Of a stretch of DNA of 64,000 bases, positions 54,801-63,676 are shown piece by piece. The translations under genes were made by a program, and so were the position numbers. Each line of letters starts with the position of its first letter. The stretch's first letter is position 1. The notes under the pieces were generated by a model that worked only from the letters and a program-made list of their open reading frames with translations, did not search any database and was not told where the DNA came from. The stretch comes from Archangium violaceum (GTDB lineage: Bacteria > Myxococcota > Myxococcia > Myxococcales > Myxococcaceae): positions 5,190,001 through 5,254,000 of the forward strand of contig NZ_CP069396.1 of assembly GCF_016887565.1 (NCBI RefSeq). Reading direction: 5' to 3'.

Positions 54801-55447
54801 GCTTCGCGCGGGGCGTGCCGGTGCGCGGCTCGACGGAGCCGATGGATCGCATCCAGGCGGTGATGGTGCTCGCGGCGGAGGCGGTGCTGCGCGAGGACCT
54901 GACGATCTCCGGGCGGATGAACTACAGCCGCTCGTATCAGCGGGAGACGCGGCAGGCGGAGGCACGGCTGCTCGAGGGCTATGCGGCACTGGCCTGGAGG
55001 CCGGGGCCGTTCCTGCTGGTGGCGCGCTACGGGCTGACGCGCGAGCTGCTGCCCGGCGAGCGCGCCGCCTTCGGGGAGCGAGCCCAGCAGATCATTTCAC
55101 TGCTACCGGCGGTGCGTCTGGGGGATCGCTTCGCGCTGGCGGCGGGGCTGCATGTGGGGCGGAGCAACCGGGGCGATGTTGCGATATGGGTAGTGACCAG
55201 CTCGCTGCGTCCTTCGGTGCGAGTGGTGGACGGGGTGGAGGTGGCGGTGGAGGCGGCGCTGCGTTCGGTGGCGCCCGAGGGCGACGATGCGTTGGGTTCT
55301 CTACGTGGCGAGGTGGCGTACCGGGTGAACGAGCGGTTGCGTGTGGCCGCTGGCTATACGCTGCTGGGGTTCACCGGGACGGGCTTGACGGAGGAGGCAC
55401 GCGATGGTTCCGACAGGCTCTATCTTCGGGCGGAGCTGGCGTACTAG
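51851..55447 (+). CDS. Large outer-membrane barrel protein with SdrD/CarboxypepD-like domain
   Basis: This 1,198-residue protein has a signal peptide (VCLLLLLLPDIARAQ). Near residues 35-115 lies an SdrD-B-like domain with a calcium-type loop (CRDLDGDGRCAPEEPGLPDV). Ig-like modules follow. From about residue 340 there are dozens of amphipathic strands with motifs such as RGRDYDIDYTAGRILLARPL, ending SDRLYLRAELAY, so a large beta-barrel inserts in the outer membrane. The start overlaps the preceding gene (GTGA) and the stop lies within the next gene. It may be a translocation or display pore for the neighbouring secreted proteins; that role is inferred. Confidence 0.75.
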   Translation: MKAAGWGVCLLLLLLPDIARAQLARVEPPELGAAIVGRVCRDLDGDGRCAPEEPGLPDVRLVLATGREVRTDARGRYHFAEVDARGPDVTGGVHLRPGRQRLRLDARTLPPDSEAAPEAVTVEVPWAAMVLQDFAVRTKAEPTTPLSRSYEVSPPSAAVVPGGVDFLVAGKASPGDVVTVGSIPAEVDAEGSWRVRVRLEPGENVLPISALGTGNTLRLFRQRIDVVSREGSLLVIPREPEPVGAFRLPGERGKPVASGTSSLLAEFPAGTRIRAPRGEVTVGPEGTALVPLVLVPIHNPVDLVVLRPGEPARTVMLTLLAEPRPFAVGLLDVEATLSPVTGDFRLRGRGAAHGEARLGPFSLTGELDLRDTDVDTLRERPLADWLRVRLPRLDRAPDPDLAIPEWGDTSVGLTPNPAESRLRLEVRHEKFGRVGLGTYRALEAEGEVGRYHRPLFGPFAELAANLGQLRAGVNAFAGGLADPTRSLSAVPAYEELRTTGGSLYYLGSGSVAEGSELLRVELRDGVTGLPFAERHLVRGRDYDIDYTAGRILLARPLSLIAGQALLRTDPLTAAPEPVLCAQYAVLTVASPTDTAGGEAWAEWGRNRVSLSAVREQREGRPYVLLSGHAFARLGGYSLWAEVARSQGSAVLPELFGVSDDGGLTWLRPDEEWAPQGGDALGLRLRGPGLFGRGGVDAAFRRRTAGYSDGTHTDTRSFRQLSLRAVQPLGALHLKLLADDRLSADPRWPFADVSLGARTLGVGVDYERGEWGVGVELRDASLRARDATGEGPLLEGGRTSAGIHGHYSVNEWLRVSAGHRQALVLRGEGPGRVDDSFTSAGVDVGVRNDAMVGVRGGWGPELGPLAWVQGTWRRGEDVYYGSYSVDVDGPDFGAGRAVSGAHTDLSHGTSLFVEDVAAHDATAVRLARAVGFRQTLFGALNVSARYERGVRSPLDVPDPLRRDVASLSGQLVLERFRADGRVELGFARGVPVRGSTEPMDRIQAVMVLAAEAVLREDLTISGRMNYSRSYQRETRQAEARLLEGYAALAWRPGPFLLVARYGLTRELLPGERAAFGERAQQIISLLPAVRLGDRFALAAGLHVGRSNRGDVAIWVVTSSLRPSVRVVDGVEVAVEAALRSVAPEGDDALGSLRGEVAYRVNERLRVAAGYTLLGFTGTGLTEEARDGSDRLYLRAELAY

Positions 55448-58400
55448 CGGCGGGTGGGGCGCGCGCCTGCGGCTCCTGGCCGCGGGGTGGGTGGCCTGCC
55501 TGGTGGTGCTGGTCTCCGCGAGGGCGCATGCCGAGTGGCACGCGGGCCCCTCGCTGAGCGGGACACCCAACCACGTGTTGGACGTGTGGGGGCCCGGGAA
55601 GTTCTCGGTGGGCTATGGACTGGGCGCGTACCTGTTCCTGGACGAGCAGCCCCCGCGCCAGCTCACGTTGAACGTGAGCTCCCCATCGGTGGGCACCTAC
55701 TACCAGGAGTTCACGGGCTGCCTCGTCACGTTCTTCAGCGATTCGCGAGGCGAGCGTCGAAGCATCCGATGGGACGACACGTACGGGTGCGCGGTGGGGC
55801 GTGATACGGCCTTGCTGCCGGGGACCGCACCGCTCGTCCTCCGGGTGAAACACACGGAAGGGGTCGCCGTCGCGGTCGCCTATGACGATTCCGCGAACGG
55901 CGGCGTCTTCATGTCGGACTCCAGCATCTACGACAACAAGCCGCTCACCCTGATGCACGGAGTGCAGGACTACCTCGTCGGCTCTCTCGGAGTGGTGCGG
56001 GTGGGCGGCAGGACCTACGCGCTCGTGAGCTCCAACAGCAACCAGGCACAGGTCTACTGGGTCGACAGCGACAAGCGCAGCACGAATCAGCTCCAGAACG
56101 TGTTGCCCACGGTGGGGATCGCGCAGGCCATCGAGCTGTTCGCCGCCGGCAGCCCGGAGCTTCCCCATGCCGTGGTCGGCACGCAGTCCGCGATCCTTCA
56201 GGGTCCGCTCCGGAACATCGACACCCCTCTGCCCACCAGTGACATCCGGCCGGTGTGGAGGTTCGACGCGGGGGGCCTGGGGGTGACCGGCGTGTCCATG
56301 AACGTGGATGCGGCGAACACGGACGCCTACGGTCATGGGTTCGGGATGGCCGTGGTGGGGCTGCCGGGGGGTCGCTACGCGGTGGCGAGCCCGGTGCCCA
56401 TGCCCGATGCCACGCGGGCGGGCACCCGCTGGATGTTCAGGGAAGACATTCCAGAAGGCATGAAGCTGGCCCCCTTGAGTCAGGTCGCCTGTACGGGCGC
56501 GAACTACTGCGTCGTCACCGCCTCCAAGGCCAACACGGGCAATCTCTTCATCTACACCAATGCCGCGCGCCCCCAGTTCCCGGCGGGCGCCATCGTGGAA
56601 CTCGACGAGGGCCAGAGCGGCCAGTTCTCCTTCGCGGCGACCGACCCGGATGGAGATCCGGTGCTGACGCTGGCCGCCACGCCGACCCAGGGTGGGGCGC
56701 AGTGGTCCGCGCGGCAGGTGGACGTGGGAGCCGCTGGTGGCGCCTGGGTGCCGGGGGATCCCGTCGTGATGAACGTCACCGCGGGCAACGTCTGCGATTA
56801 TGAGCAGGTGGGCTCCCTGGAGCTCCGCGCCTCGGATGGCTGGGCGGAGCATGACGTCACCCGGGGCATCCCGGTGTTCGTGAGGCACACGCGGCCTCCG
56901 GACGCGCCCGAGGTGAGCTTCTCCAAGACGGAGCTGCGCGCGGGTGAGCAGGAGCCCCTCGTTGTCCGGGTCCGCGAGCCATACGCGGGCTGCCCGCTCT
57001 CCGGATTCCACTGGAGCGCGCGGCCGATGCCCTCGGGGCTGGTGGGCCCCTCGTTGACGCAGGATGGGAGCAGCGCCGCCACGCTCACCGCTCCGCCCAC
57101 GCTCTGCTCGGCGGATGGCGCGGACTTTCCCTTCCAGCTGATGGTCGAGGACAACAAGGGGCTGACCAGCTCCGTCCCGAGGGTGTTCCAGGTGCACGTG
57201 GCGCCCTGGGGCAAGCCGAACGCGGTCTTCGGGGCGAGCGATGGGGGCGTCATCATCGCCGGTCAGTCGCGGGAGCTCTCGCCTGGCGGGAAGACGCACG
57301 AATGTCTGGGCACGAGCGGCTTCCCGGGCGTGGAGACCACCTGGCGCGTGACGTCCGACAGGGAGCTCTCCGAGGGGGGCATCTCGCTGCAGGACGCCGA
57401 CGGCAACCCGGTGGCGCTGGGGGCCGAGGTGCGATCGCCCAGGCTGACGGCGAAGACGACGGATTGCGTCGATACGACCCACCTCACGTTCACGGCCGTC
57501 AACCACCTGAAGGGGACGAGTGACATCACCGGGCCGGCCTCGGAGCAGCGCGTGACGGTCGAGACCTCGCTGGCACCGTTCGACTCGGGCAAGCTCGAGC
57601 TCGGGGTCCACGAGGTGTCGGAACCCTCGGGCGATCTGCGGGTGGATGTGGGCTCGAACCTCAACTGCCCCGCGCGCCGGGGCCTGCGCGCCGACCTCCA
57701 GGTCTCCCAACCGGGCGCGGGTGGGCGCTCGGTATCCGGACAGGTGCCCATCCAGGGCTCGTGGACGGTCTCCCTGGGAGAGCAGTGCCTGGGTGGACGC
57801 CTGCAATTGAAGGCCTCGATGGCGGACGACGCGGGCAGCCGCTCCCCCGAGACGGTGACGGAGCTGGTGGCTCCCCCGGTACGTGCGGGAGTGGAGCCCC
57901 TGCCAGCGGGCACGGCCCTGGTGGCCGCGTGCGGCCAGCAGGCGAGCACCACGCTGACGCCCACCTTCCCCAAGGGCTTCTGCCAGTCGCCGGCCCTCAC
58001 CTGGCGTCAGGTGTCTGGCCCCGAGTCCACGCAGAGCACGAATCCCGATGGCACCGTGTCGGTGTCCACGAAGGAGACCGGGTTCGACACGCTGGTGGGC
58101 AGGCCCGTGGTGATGGAGGTGACGGCGAGCGCGGGCCCGGAGAGCCAGACCACGGTCCAGCACACGCTGCCCATCACCGTGGAGCCCTTCGTGAAGGTGC
58201 AGCGCCGCGCCGAGGTACCAGCCGCCTCGGACACGGGGCTCGTCGGTGTCTCCGTCGATCTCACCAACACCACCGGGTGCGACGTGAATGACGTGAGCTA
58301 CGAGGAGCGTCTGGAGGGGCTGACGTACGTGGAGGGGAGCGCGCAGGTCCAGGGCCAGGACGCGGGGATGGAGGTCTCCTGGAACGAGGGGGTGCTCTCC

Positions 58401-58643
58401 GTGAAGGGCCTGTCGCTCGCGGGAAATGGCACCCGGAGGCTCACCTACGTGGCGCGCCCGCACCTGGTGGGCTCGCGCCGCATGGAGGGTGTGGCCCGGT
58501 TGCGCGACGTGCCCATCTCCATCAGCGACAAGCCCGGACCGCGGGTGGACGTCTCCGGCTGTGGCTGCACCAGCTCGGGTTCCGGCCCGGTGGTGTTGGT
58601 GCTCGGGGCCCTGGTGGCGGCCATGCGGCGCCGCCGCCGGTGA
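55404..58643 (+). CDS. Surface protein with MYXO-CTERM sorting domain
   Basis: This 1,079-residue protein starts MVPTGSIFGRSWRTSGG; the signal segment is at 21-43 (RLLAAGWVACLVVLVSARAHA). The start overlaps the previous gene by 44 bases. The body is beta-rich with Ig/cadherin-like units (ELDEGQSGQFSFAATDPDGD is typical of such domains) and a DUF11-like repeat near the end (VSVDLTNTTGCDVNDVSYEE). The C-terminus CGCTSSGSGPVVLVLGALVA and then AMRRRRR is a clear MYXO-CTERM: Cys pair, transmembrane helix, Arg cluster. It should be processed and exposed on the cell surface. Confidence 0.85.
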   Translation: MVPTGSIFGRSWRTSGGWGARLRLLAAGWVACLVVLVSARAHAEWHAGPSLSGTPNHVLDVWGPGKFSVGYGLGAYLFLDEQPPRQLTLNVSSPSVGTYYQEFTGCLVTFFSDSRGERRSIRWDDTYGCAVGRDTALLPGTAPLVLRVKHTEGVAVAVAYDDSANGGVFMSDSSIYDNKPLTLMHGVQDYLVGSLGVVRVGGRTYALVSSNSNQAQVYWVDSDKRSTNQLQNVLPTVGIAQAIELFAAGSPELPHAVVGTQSAILQGPLRNIDTPLPTSDIRPVWRFDAGGLGVTGVSMNVDAANTDAYGHGFGMAVVGLPGGRYAVASPVPMPDATRAGTRWMFREDIPEGMKLAPLSQVACTGANYCVVTASKANTGNLFIYTNAARPQFPAGAIVELDEGQSGQFSFAATDPDGDPVLTLAATPTQGGAQWSARQVDVGAAGGAWVPGDPVVMNVTAGNVCDYEQVGSLELRASDGWAEHDVTRGIPVFVRHTRPPDAPEVSFSKTELRAGEQEPLVVRVREPYAGCPLSGFHWSARPMPSGLVGPSLTQDGSSAATLTAPPTLCSADGADFPFQLMVEDNKGLTSSVPRVFQVHVAPWGKPNAVFGASDGGVIIAGQSRELSPGGKTHECLGTSGFPGVETTWRVTSDRELSEGGISLQDADGNPVALGAEVRSPRLTAKTTDCVDTTHLTFTAVNHLKGTSDITGPASEQRVTVETSLAPFDSGKLELGVHEVSEPSGDLRVDVGSNLNCPARRGLRADLQVSQPGAGGRSVSGQVPIQGSWTVSLGEQCLGGRLQLKASMADDAGSRSPETVTELVAPPVRAGVEPLPAGTALVAACGQQASTTLTPTFPKGFCQSPALTWRQVSGPESTQSTNPDGTVSVSTKETGFDTLVGRPVVMEVTASAGPESQTTVQHTLPITVEPFVKVQRRAEVPAASDTGLVGVSVDLTNTTGCDVNDVSYEERLEGLTYVEGSAQVQGQDAGMEVSWNEGVLSVKGLSLAGNGTRRLTYVARPHLVGSRRMEGVARLRDVPISISDKPGPRVDVSGCGCTSSGSGPVVLVLGALVAAMRRRRR

Positions 58644-58655
58644 GGCCCGGGGTGT

Positions 58656-60635
58656 CTACAGGCCGAAGGTGATGCGGCGGCTGTTGCTCGGCTCCTCGCG
58701 CCGCTCCTCCAGCACGCCGATCAACTCCAGCCCCCGCAGCGTGGCGAGCACGTCGCGCTCGGGAAGCTCGGTGATGGTGAGCAGATCCTCCACCGTCTTG
58801 GTGCCGTCGGCGTAGGCCAGCAGCAGGGCCTGCTGTCCCTTGAGCTTCAGCTCGTGGAGGCCGTAGGCCGGGGCCGCGGAGGGGAAGAGCCGGCGCGAGC
58901 GAGGCATCTGCTGGCGCAGCGTCACCAGGGGCTCCGAGCGGAGGATTCCCTCCAGGATGAGGTCCCCGGGGAACACCGACAGCTTCACCAGCCCCGCGCG
59001 AGGGGGCTGCAGCGGGCTGAAACCGTAGGCGCCCTCGGTCCAGGAGAAGGTGGACCAGAGGATCTCCTTCACCTGCTCCTCGATGAGCTGCTGGCGCTTC
59101 TTCGCGTCCAGCAGGCCCAGGCGGCTCATCGCCTCGCTGGAGCGGAGGTTCTGCTCGCGGGCGAGGGTGGCCACCTCCGCGAGCCTCTCCTCTGGAATCA
59201 CGCCCCGGCGCGCGCAGAAGCGGAGGAAGCGCTCGTGGGCGAGGTTGGACGCCGCGTACACCGGGCGGCCCGCGCCGAAGTAGATGACCTTGAGCAGGGA
59301 GCCCTGCCGGAGCTTGAGCTCTCCGCTGTGGCGGGCCTCGTAGTAGGCGTTGAGCAGCCGGGGAACGCTGGTGTTCTTCAGGTCCCCCGAGAGCGACCAC
59401 TCGGGCAGGGGACGGCGGCGGGTGCCGGGCGTGGAGGAGGGCTTGTTCCACACCTTCTCGCGCTCGCCGAAGGGCAGGGCGATCCCAGGCTCGGGCTCCG
59501 AGTCGTCGCGGGTCGTCTCCCCGCTGTTCGTGGCCTCGGGCGTGGGAGCCTCCTCGACGGGGGAGAGCGCGTCGAGCGCCTGGGTTTCCTCGGAGGTGAT
59601 GGCGGGTGCTGGCGTCTCCTCGGCCGCCGCGAGTGCATCCAGCGCCCGGAGCTCCTCGGGGGTGATCTCCGAGACCGGGGTCGCGTCGACGGGCCGGAGC
59701 GAGTCGAGGGCCGCGAGCTCCTCGGGGTCAGTCGCGGGAGCCGGCGGGGCTTCTTCGACGGGCCGGAGCGAGTCGAGGGCCGCGAGCTCCTCGGGGTCAG
59801 TCGCGGGAGCCGGCGGGGCTTCTTCGACGGGCTGGAGCTCCTCGGGGGCTGGCGCCGGCTCCTCGTCGGAGGACGCGAGCTCCTCCATGGCCCCGATCTC
59901 ATCGAGATCCTCCGTCTTGAGGGTGACGGGCGTGGCGTTCTCGGCGGCGGCGGGCTCCTGCTCGGGCGGGACAGGCTCCTGAGGGGGCGCCTCGAATTCG
60001 ATGGGCGCCGTCTCGATGGGGACCTGCACCACGAGGGCTGGCGGCGGGGCCGCGCGCCGCGGTGGCTCCCTCACCTCCTCGATGAGCCCCTGCACCACGG
60101 GAGCCTGCTGCTCGGGAGGGAGGGCGAAGACGGGCTCGTCCTCGCTGGAGTCGTCGGAGGTGAAGCCGGGCTCGTCCTCGGCGGAGTCGAAGAGGGGCTC
60201 GTCGTCCAGGAGCGAAGCATCCTCGAAGACCACGACCTCGTCGTCGTCCTCGGCCGGGGGCGGAGCCAGCGGGCGGGTGAGACCGCACAGCTGCTCGACG
60301 GACTCCAGGAGCTGGAGGAGCTCGAAGGGCTTCTCGAAGAAGGCGCGGGCGCCGTGGACCTCGATGGCCTCGCGGGCGAAGCGGTCCCCCTTGAAGACGC
60401 CGCTGACGGCGACGGCGGGGATGGCGTGGTCCCGGAGCGCGGAGAGCACGGCGCTGCCGCGCATGTCGGGCAGCAGCAGGTCCACCACCGCGGCGTGGAA
60501 GGCGGCTGGGCGCAGGAGGGCCAGCGCGGCTTCGCCGGTATGAACGGCCGTGGCCTCATGACCGCGGCTTTCGGCCGCGGCAACCATGAGGGAGGCCAGT
60601 TCGGGGTGGTCCTCGACGATCAGCAGTCGCGCCAT
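58656..60635 (-). CDS. Receiver-DUF4388 protein
   Basis: This 659-residue protein starts at MARLLIVEDHPELAS. Its receiver domain has Asp residues ED and phospho-Asp in VVDLLLPDMRG. A long acidic, Pro- and Ala-rich middle (about 130-400) includes two identical 23-residue repeats (EEAPPAPATDPEELAALDSL is the core). A C-terminal DUF4388/PATAN region begins SGDLKNTSVPRLLNAYYEAR. PATAN domains occur in delta-proteobacterial regulators and mediate protein contacts. There is no DNA-binding or enzymatic domain. It converges with the MYXO-CTERM gene. Confidence 0.82.
   Translation of the reverse strand: MARLLIVEDHPELASLMVAAAESRGHEATAVHTGEAALALLRPAAFHAAVVDLLLPDMRGSAVLSALRDHAIPAVAVSGVFKGDRFAREAIEVHGARAFFEKPFELLQLLESVEQLCGLTRPLAPPPAEDDDEVVVFEDASLLDDEPLFDSAEDEPGFTSDDSSEDEPVFALPPEQQAPVVQGLIEEVREPPRRAAPPPALVVQVPIETAPIEFEAPPQEPVPPEQEPAAAENATPVTLKTEDLDEIGAMEELASSDEEPAPAPEELQPVEEAPPAPATDPEELAALDSLRPVEEAPPAPATDPEELAALDSLRPVDATPVSEITPEELRALDALAAAEETPAPAITSEETQALDALSPVEEAPTPEATNSGETTRDDSEPEPGIALPFGEREKVWNKPSSTPGTRRRPLPEWSLSGDLKNTSVPRLLNAYYEARHSGELKLRQGSLLKVIYFGAGRPVYAASNLAHERFLRFCARRGVIPEERLAEVATLAREQNLRSSEAMSRLGLLDAKKRQQLIEEQVKEILWSTFSWTEGAYGFSPLQPPRAGLVKLSVFPGDLILEGILRSEPLVTLRQQMPRSRRLFPSAAPAYGLHELKLKGQQALLLAYADGTKTVEDLLTITELPERDVLATLRGLELIGVLEERREEPSNSRRITFGL
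59691..59828. repeat. Two exact 69-bp tandem copies
   Basis: 59691-59759 and 59760-59828 are identical to the base and code for a 23-residue unit in the acidic linker of the receiver-DUF4388 protein. Perfect identity indicates a recent in-frame duplication. Confidence 0.9.
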
Positions 60636-60664
60636 GGGGGCCGGACACCATACCATTCCATTCC

Positions 60665-61051
60665 ATGGACGTTCATGGCTTCCACCATCTGGCCATCCAG
60701 GTTCGGGACGTAGAGAGAGTCACCGCTTTCTACCGGGATGTGCTGGGCTTCTCTGAGCTCAAACGGCACCACCGAGCGGACGGCTCGTTACGCAGTGTGT
60801 GGGTCGGGGTACCGGGCGGGGGCTTCCTCGCCCTGGAAGAGGTCTCGGGCGAGCCCGAGCCAGGTCCCTTCCAGAACGAGCGGCCGGGCCTCTTCCTGTT
60901 GGCCTTCCGCATCCCCAAGGAGGAGCGGGCGCGGGCGGTGGAGGGCTTCGCCCGGGCGGGGGTGCCCCTGGAGAAGGAGACGAAGTGGTCGGTGTATGTC
61001 CGGGATCCCGAGGGAAACCGGGTGGCGCTCAGCCACCATCCCGAGGATTGA
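60665..61051 (+). CDS. VOC (glyoxalase/dioxygenase-fold) protein
   Basis: This 128-residue protein has the vicinal-oxygen-chelate pattern HHLAIQVRDVERVTAFYRDV (metal His), a middle Glu (FLALEEV) and WSVYVRDPEGNRVALSHH near the end. Members are metal-dependent lyases, isomerases, dioxygenases or resistance proteins. The metal triad seems present, but the substrate cannot be deduced. It diverges from the receiver-DUF4388 gene with a gap of 29 bases. Confidence 0.85.
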   Translation: MDVHGFHHLAIQVRDVERVTAFYRDVLGFSELKRHHRADGSLRSVWVGVPGGGFLALEEVSGEPEPGPFQNERPGLFLLAFRIPKEERARAVEGFARAGVPLEKETKWSVYVRDPEGNRVALSHHPED

Positions 61052-61121
61052 CCGGGCGAGGGCAGGGGGCGCAGGGGCGCCTTGCGGAAGGCGGCGGGGG
61101 GCGGCTACAAGCCGTGCCGTC

Positions 61122-62525
61122 ATGCGACTGGGCGAATTGCTCCTTCAAGAAAAGCTCATCACTCCCCAGGCGCTGGAGGAGGCGCTCGAGTCGCAGGTCG
61201 TCCATGGAGGGCGGCTCGGGACGAACCTCGTGGAGCTGGGGCTGGTGTCCGAGCAGGACCTGGCCCGGGTGCTGGGCAAGCAGCACAACGTGGCGTTCGC
61301 CTCGGGGGAGATGATTCCGGACCCCCGTGCGCTGGAGCTGGTGGACCTGAGCCAGGCGGACGAGCGGGACTTCATGCCGATGCGCGTGGACTCCACGCGG
61401 ATGAGCGTGGCGGTCATCAACCCCCAGGACATCCAGACGTTGGACGCGCTGGCGTTCAAGACGGGCAAGCGCGTGGTGCCGGTGGTCATCCCCGAGTTCC
61501 GGATGAACCAGCTGCAGCGGCGCTACGCGAAGGCGTTCCGGGCGATGCGGGCCATCGACATGAACGCCGTGCGGCCCACGCGCGAGCAGCAGGAGGCGGA
61601 GAAGGCGGCCTCGAAGGTCGAGGACCTGATCAGCGAGGAGGAGTTCCAATCGCTCTACGCCCAGGCGCTCACCGGAGGGGCCAGGCCCCTGGGGGAGGAG
61701 CCGGTCCTGGAGCTCGTCGAGATGGTGGCGGAGGAGGAGGAGGTTCCCGCCCCCATCCTCACGGAGTACCAGCCCGAGGCGCCGGCGCCCGCGATGGAGG
61801 AGGAGCCGGAGCTGCTGCTCGAGCAGGTCGTCGAGCCGGTCCCGGAACCGGTCATCGAGCCGCCCGTGGCCCAGCCCCTCGAGCCCCTCCCGGAGCTGCT
61901 CCTCCCCGAGACGCCGCTGCCGGAGCCGGTCGCGCCCCCGGTGCCGCCGAGCATTCCTCCGGTCACGCTGCCGCCGCCCAAGGCCGCGCCGGTGCGGCCC
62001 CGGGCGAAGGCGCCGGTGGTGCGCGAGCCGCTGCCCACGCCGCTCACCTTCGCCGAGGCCCAGGCGGAGCTGTCGCGCAGCTCGGACCGCGAGCAGGTGG
62101 CGACGACGGTGCTGCGCTTCGCGTTGGGCAAGTGGAAGCGCAGCCTGCTGCTGAGCGTGCACGGCAGCCTGGTGACGGGCTGGCGGGGGATGGGCAAGGG
62201 GGTGCGCGAGGCCGCGGTGAAGCGCATCGGTATCGGCCTGCAGGGGCCGAGCACCTTCCGACTGGTGCGCGACACGCGCGCGCACTACGTGGGGCCGGTG
62301 AAGCGGGACGCGGCGTCGGGCTTCTTCTACAAGCTGCTGGGAGGGGACTACCCGACGACGGCCGTCATCCTCCCGCTGCTGGTGCGCGGCAAGCTGGTGC
62401 ACATGCTGTACGTGGACAACGGACCCGGCCAGCTCACCCCGCCGGACGTGGGTGAGCTGCTCATCCTCTCGCAGAGCGTGGGCCGCTCGTACGAGGCGAT
62501 GATCCGCCGCCGCAAGAGTGCCTGA
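61122..62525 (+). CDS. MshEN-domain protein, predicted c-di-GMP effector
   Basis: This 467-residue protein starts MRLGELLLQEKLITPQALEE. The first 53 residues are two 24-residue units of the MshEN c-di-GMP motif (RLG.....G/K-L-(I/V)....L...L..Q), separated by exactly five residues (VVHGG). This is the site described for MshE and other GspE-type ATPases. Residues to about 140 complete a GspE N-terminal domain (VVPVVIPEFRMNQLQRRYAK), but there is no ATPase domain. A long Pro/Glu linker leads to a GAF-like C-terminal domain (LVRGKLVHMLYVDNGPGQLT). The protein probably transmits c-di-GMP levels to a partner. Confidence 0.85.
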   Translation: MRLGELLLQEKLITPQALEEALESQVVHGGRLGTNLVELGLVSEQDLARVLGKQHNVAFASGEMIPDPRALELVDLSQADERDFMPMRVDSTRMSVAVINPQDIQTLDALAFKTGKRVVPVVIPEFRMNQLQRRYAKAFRAMRAIDMNAVRPTREQQEAEKAASKVEDLISEEEFQSLYAQALTGGARPLGEEPVLELVEMVAEEEEVPAPILTEYQPEAPAPAMEEEPELLLEQVVEPVPEPVIEPPVAQPLEPLPELLLPETPLPEPVAPPVPPSIPPVTLPPPKAAPVRPRAKAPVVREPLPTPLTFAEAQAELSRSSDREQVATTVLRFALGKWKRSLLLSVHGSLVTGWRGMGKGVREAAVKRIGIGLQGPSTFRLVRDTRAHYVGPVKRDAASGFFYKLLGGDYPTTAVILPLLVRGKLVHMLYVDNGPGQLTPPDVGELLILSQSVGRSYEAMIRRRKSA

Positions 62526-62550
62526 GCCGGAGCCCGTGGGGGCCCGGCTC
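62524..62550. terminator. Bidirectional terminator hairpin
   Basis: GAGCCGG (62524-62530) pairs with CCGGCTC (62544-62550) between convergent genes and overlaps the stop codon of the MshEN gene. No T tract is present, so its strength is uncertain. Confidence 0.55.
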
Positions 62551-62558
62551 GGGGGGAC

Positions 62559-63485
62559 TCAGCGCTTGCGAGGCGCCGTGGGCTTCTTCTTGGGCTCGGA
62601 CTTCTTCTTCGTCGGCCTGTCGTCGTCGTCGTCGGGCAGGGCCGGACCCGAGGCCAGGTCGAACTCGTAGGTTCCGCCGAGCAGCAGGCGGAACTGGTAG
62701 ATGTCCGAGAGGTCCGGCGTCACCGAGATGCCGGCCACCGCCTCCAGCACCAGGCCCGGGAACACCTCGCGGCGCACCACGGGGATGATCTCCACCTGGT
62801 TGGCGTTGTTCGTCCACGCCGGGGTGATGACGGGCTCGAAGTAGCGGCGGCCGATGACCTCCAGGCCCACCAGGGTGGCGTTGTTGATGTTGTAGGTACC
62901 GGCCACGCCCAGCTGCACGGCGTCGGGGACGTCGAAGTCCGGCAGGTTGCCGCGATCCCTCGTCCCATGGTGGAGGTAGCTCGCGTTGAGCATGAAGCGC
63001 AGGTCCCTGCTCACCCGCAGCTCGCCGATGAGCGTGCCCTCGAAGTCCCACGTCCCGTCGGACAGGCTCGGGGGGATGGCGTCCTGGTCGCTCGGCCCGG
63101 TGGGGAAGGTGACGCGCCCGTAGGCACCGAGGGAGAAGGGACTGGTCTCCAGGAACGTCCACTGCACGCCGAGCGGGATGTCACCGAAGGCCAGCTGGAA
63201 GCCGTTCTCGCCGGGGTTGCCGAGCCCGAGAACCTCGAAATAGACGTTGGCCTCCACGTTGTCGAGGATGCCCCAGCGGATGCTGGGGGAGACCTGGTGG
63301 TAGGGCAGGGACTTGTCGGAGTCGAGGGCGAAGAAGCCCTGGTAGCGCAGGCCGAGCTCCATGTTGCCGCTCCGCGTGGTCGATGCGGTGCGGGTCACCA
63401 TGGCGCGGTAGGGCTTGGCCCACGTGGTGGGTGACAGGAGGCATACAACGACGGCGAGAGCGAAGGTCGAATGCCGAGCGTTCAT
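62559..63485 (-). CDS. Outer-membrane transporter-like barrel protein
   Basis: This 308-residue protein starts at ATG 63485 (MNARHSTFALAVVVCLLSPT), giving a signal peptide that ends near TTWAKPY. The mature part is built of amphipathic strands (TTRSGNMELGLRYQGFFALD, VQWTFLETSPFSLGAYGRVT, FRLLLGGTYEFDL), resembling the MetA-pathway phenol-degradation/transporter barrel group. A C-terminal tail DDDDDRPTKKKSEPKKKPTA is unusual after a barrel and is probably periplasmic. It converges with the MshEN gene. The function is unknown. Confidence 0.75.
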   Translation of the reverse strand: MNARHSTFALAVVVCLLSPTTWAKPYRAMVTRTASTTRSGNMELGLRYQGFFALDSDKSLPYHQVSPSIRWGILDNVEANVYFEVLGLGNPGENGFQLAFGDIPLGVQWTFLETSPFSLGAYGRVTFPTGPSDQDAIPPSLSDGTWDFEGTLIGELRVSRDLRFMLNASYLHHGTRDRGNLPDFDVPDAVQLGVAGTYNINNATLVGLEVIGRRYFEPVITPAWTNNANQVEIIPVVRREVFPGLVLEAVAGISVTPDLSDIYQFRLLLGGTYEFDLASGPALPDDDDDRPTKKKSEPKKKPTAPRKR

Positions 63486-63676
63486 GCGGCGGGACCTTAT
63501 CTCGCCTACCCGGCTCCTTATTTGGGGAAAATCCTGCTCCCCGCGCACAATCCCCCCCGGACGAGTCGCGAGCCCCATCCTCGCGACTGTCTCCACACTC
63601 GGCCATGGCGAAATTTCCATCTTTCGAGACATCTCCGTCCACCCTCAACCCGCCCGAGAATCGTCGACAGGACTCC

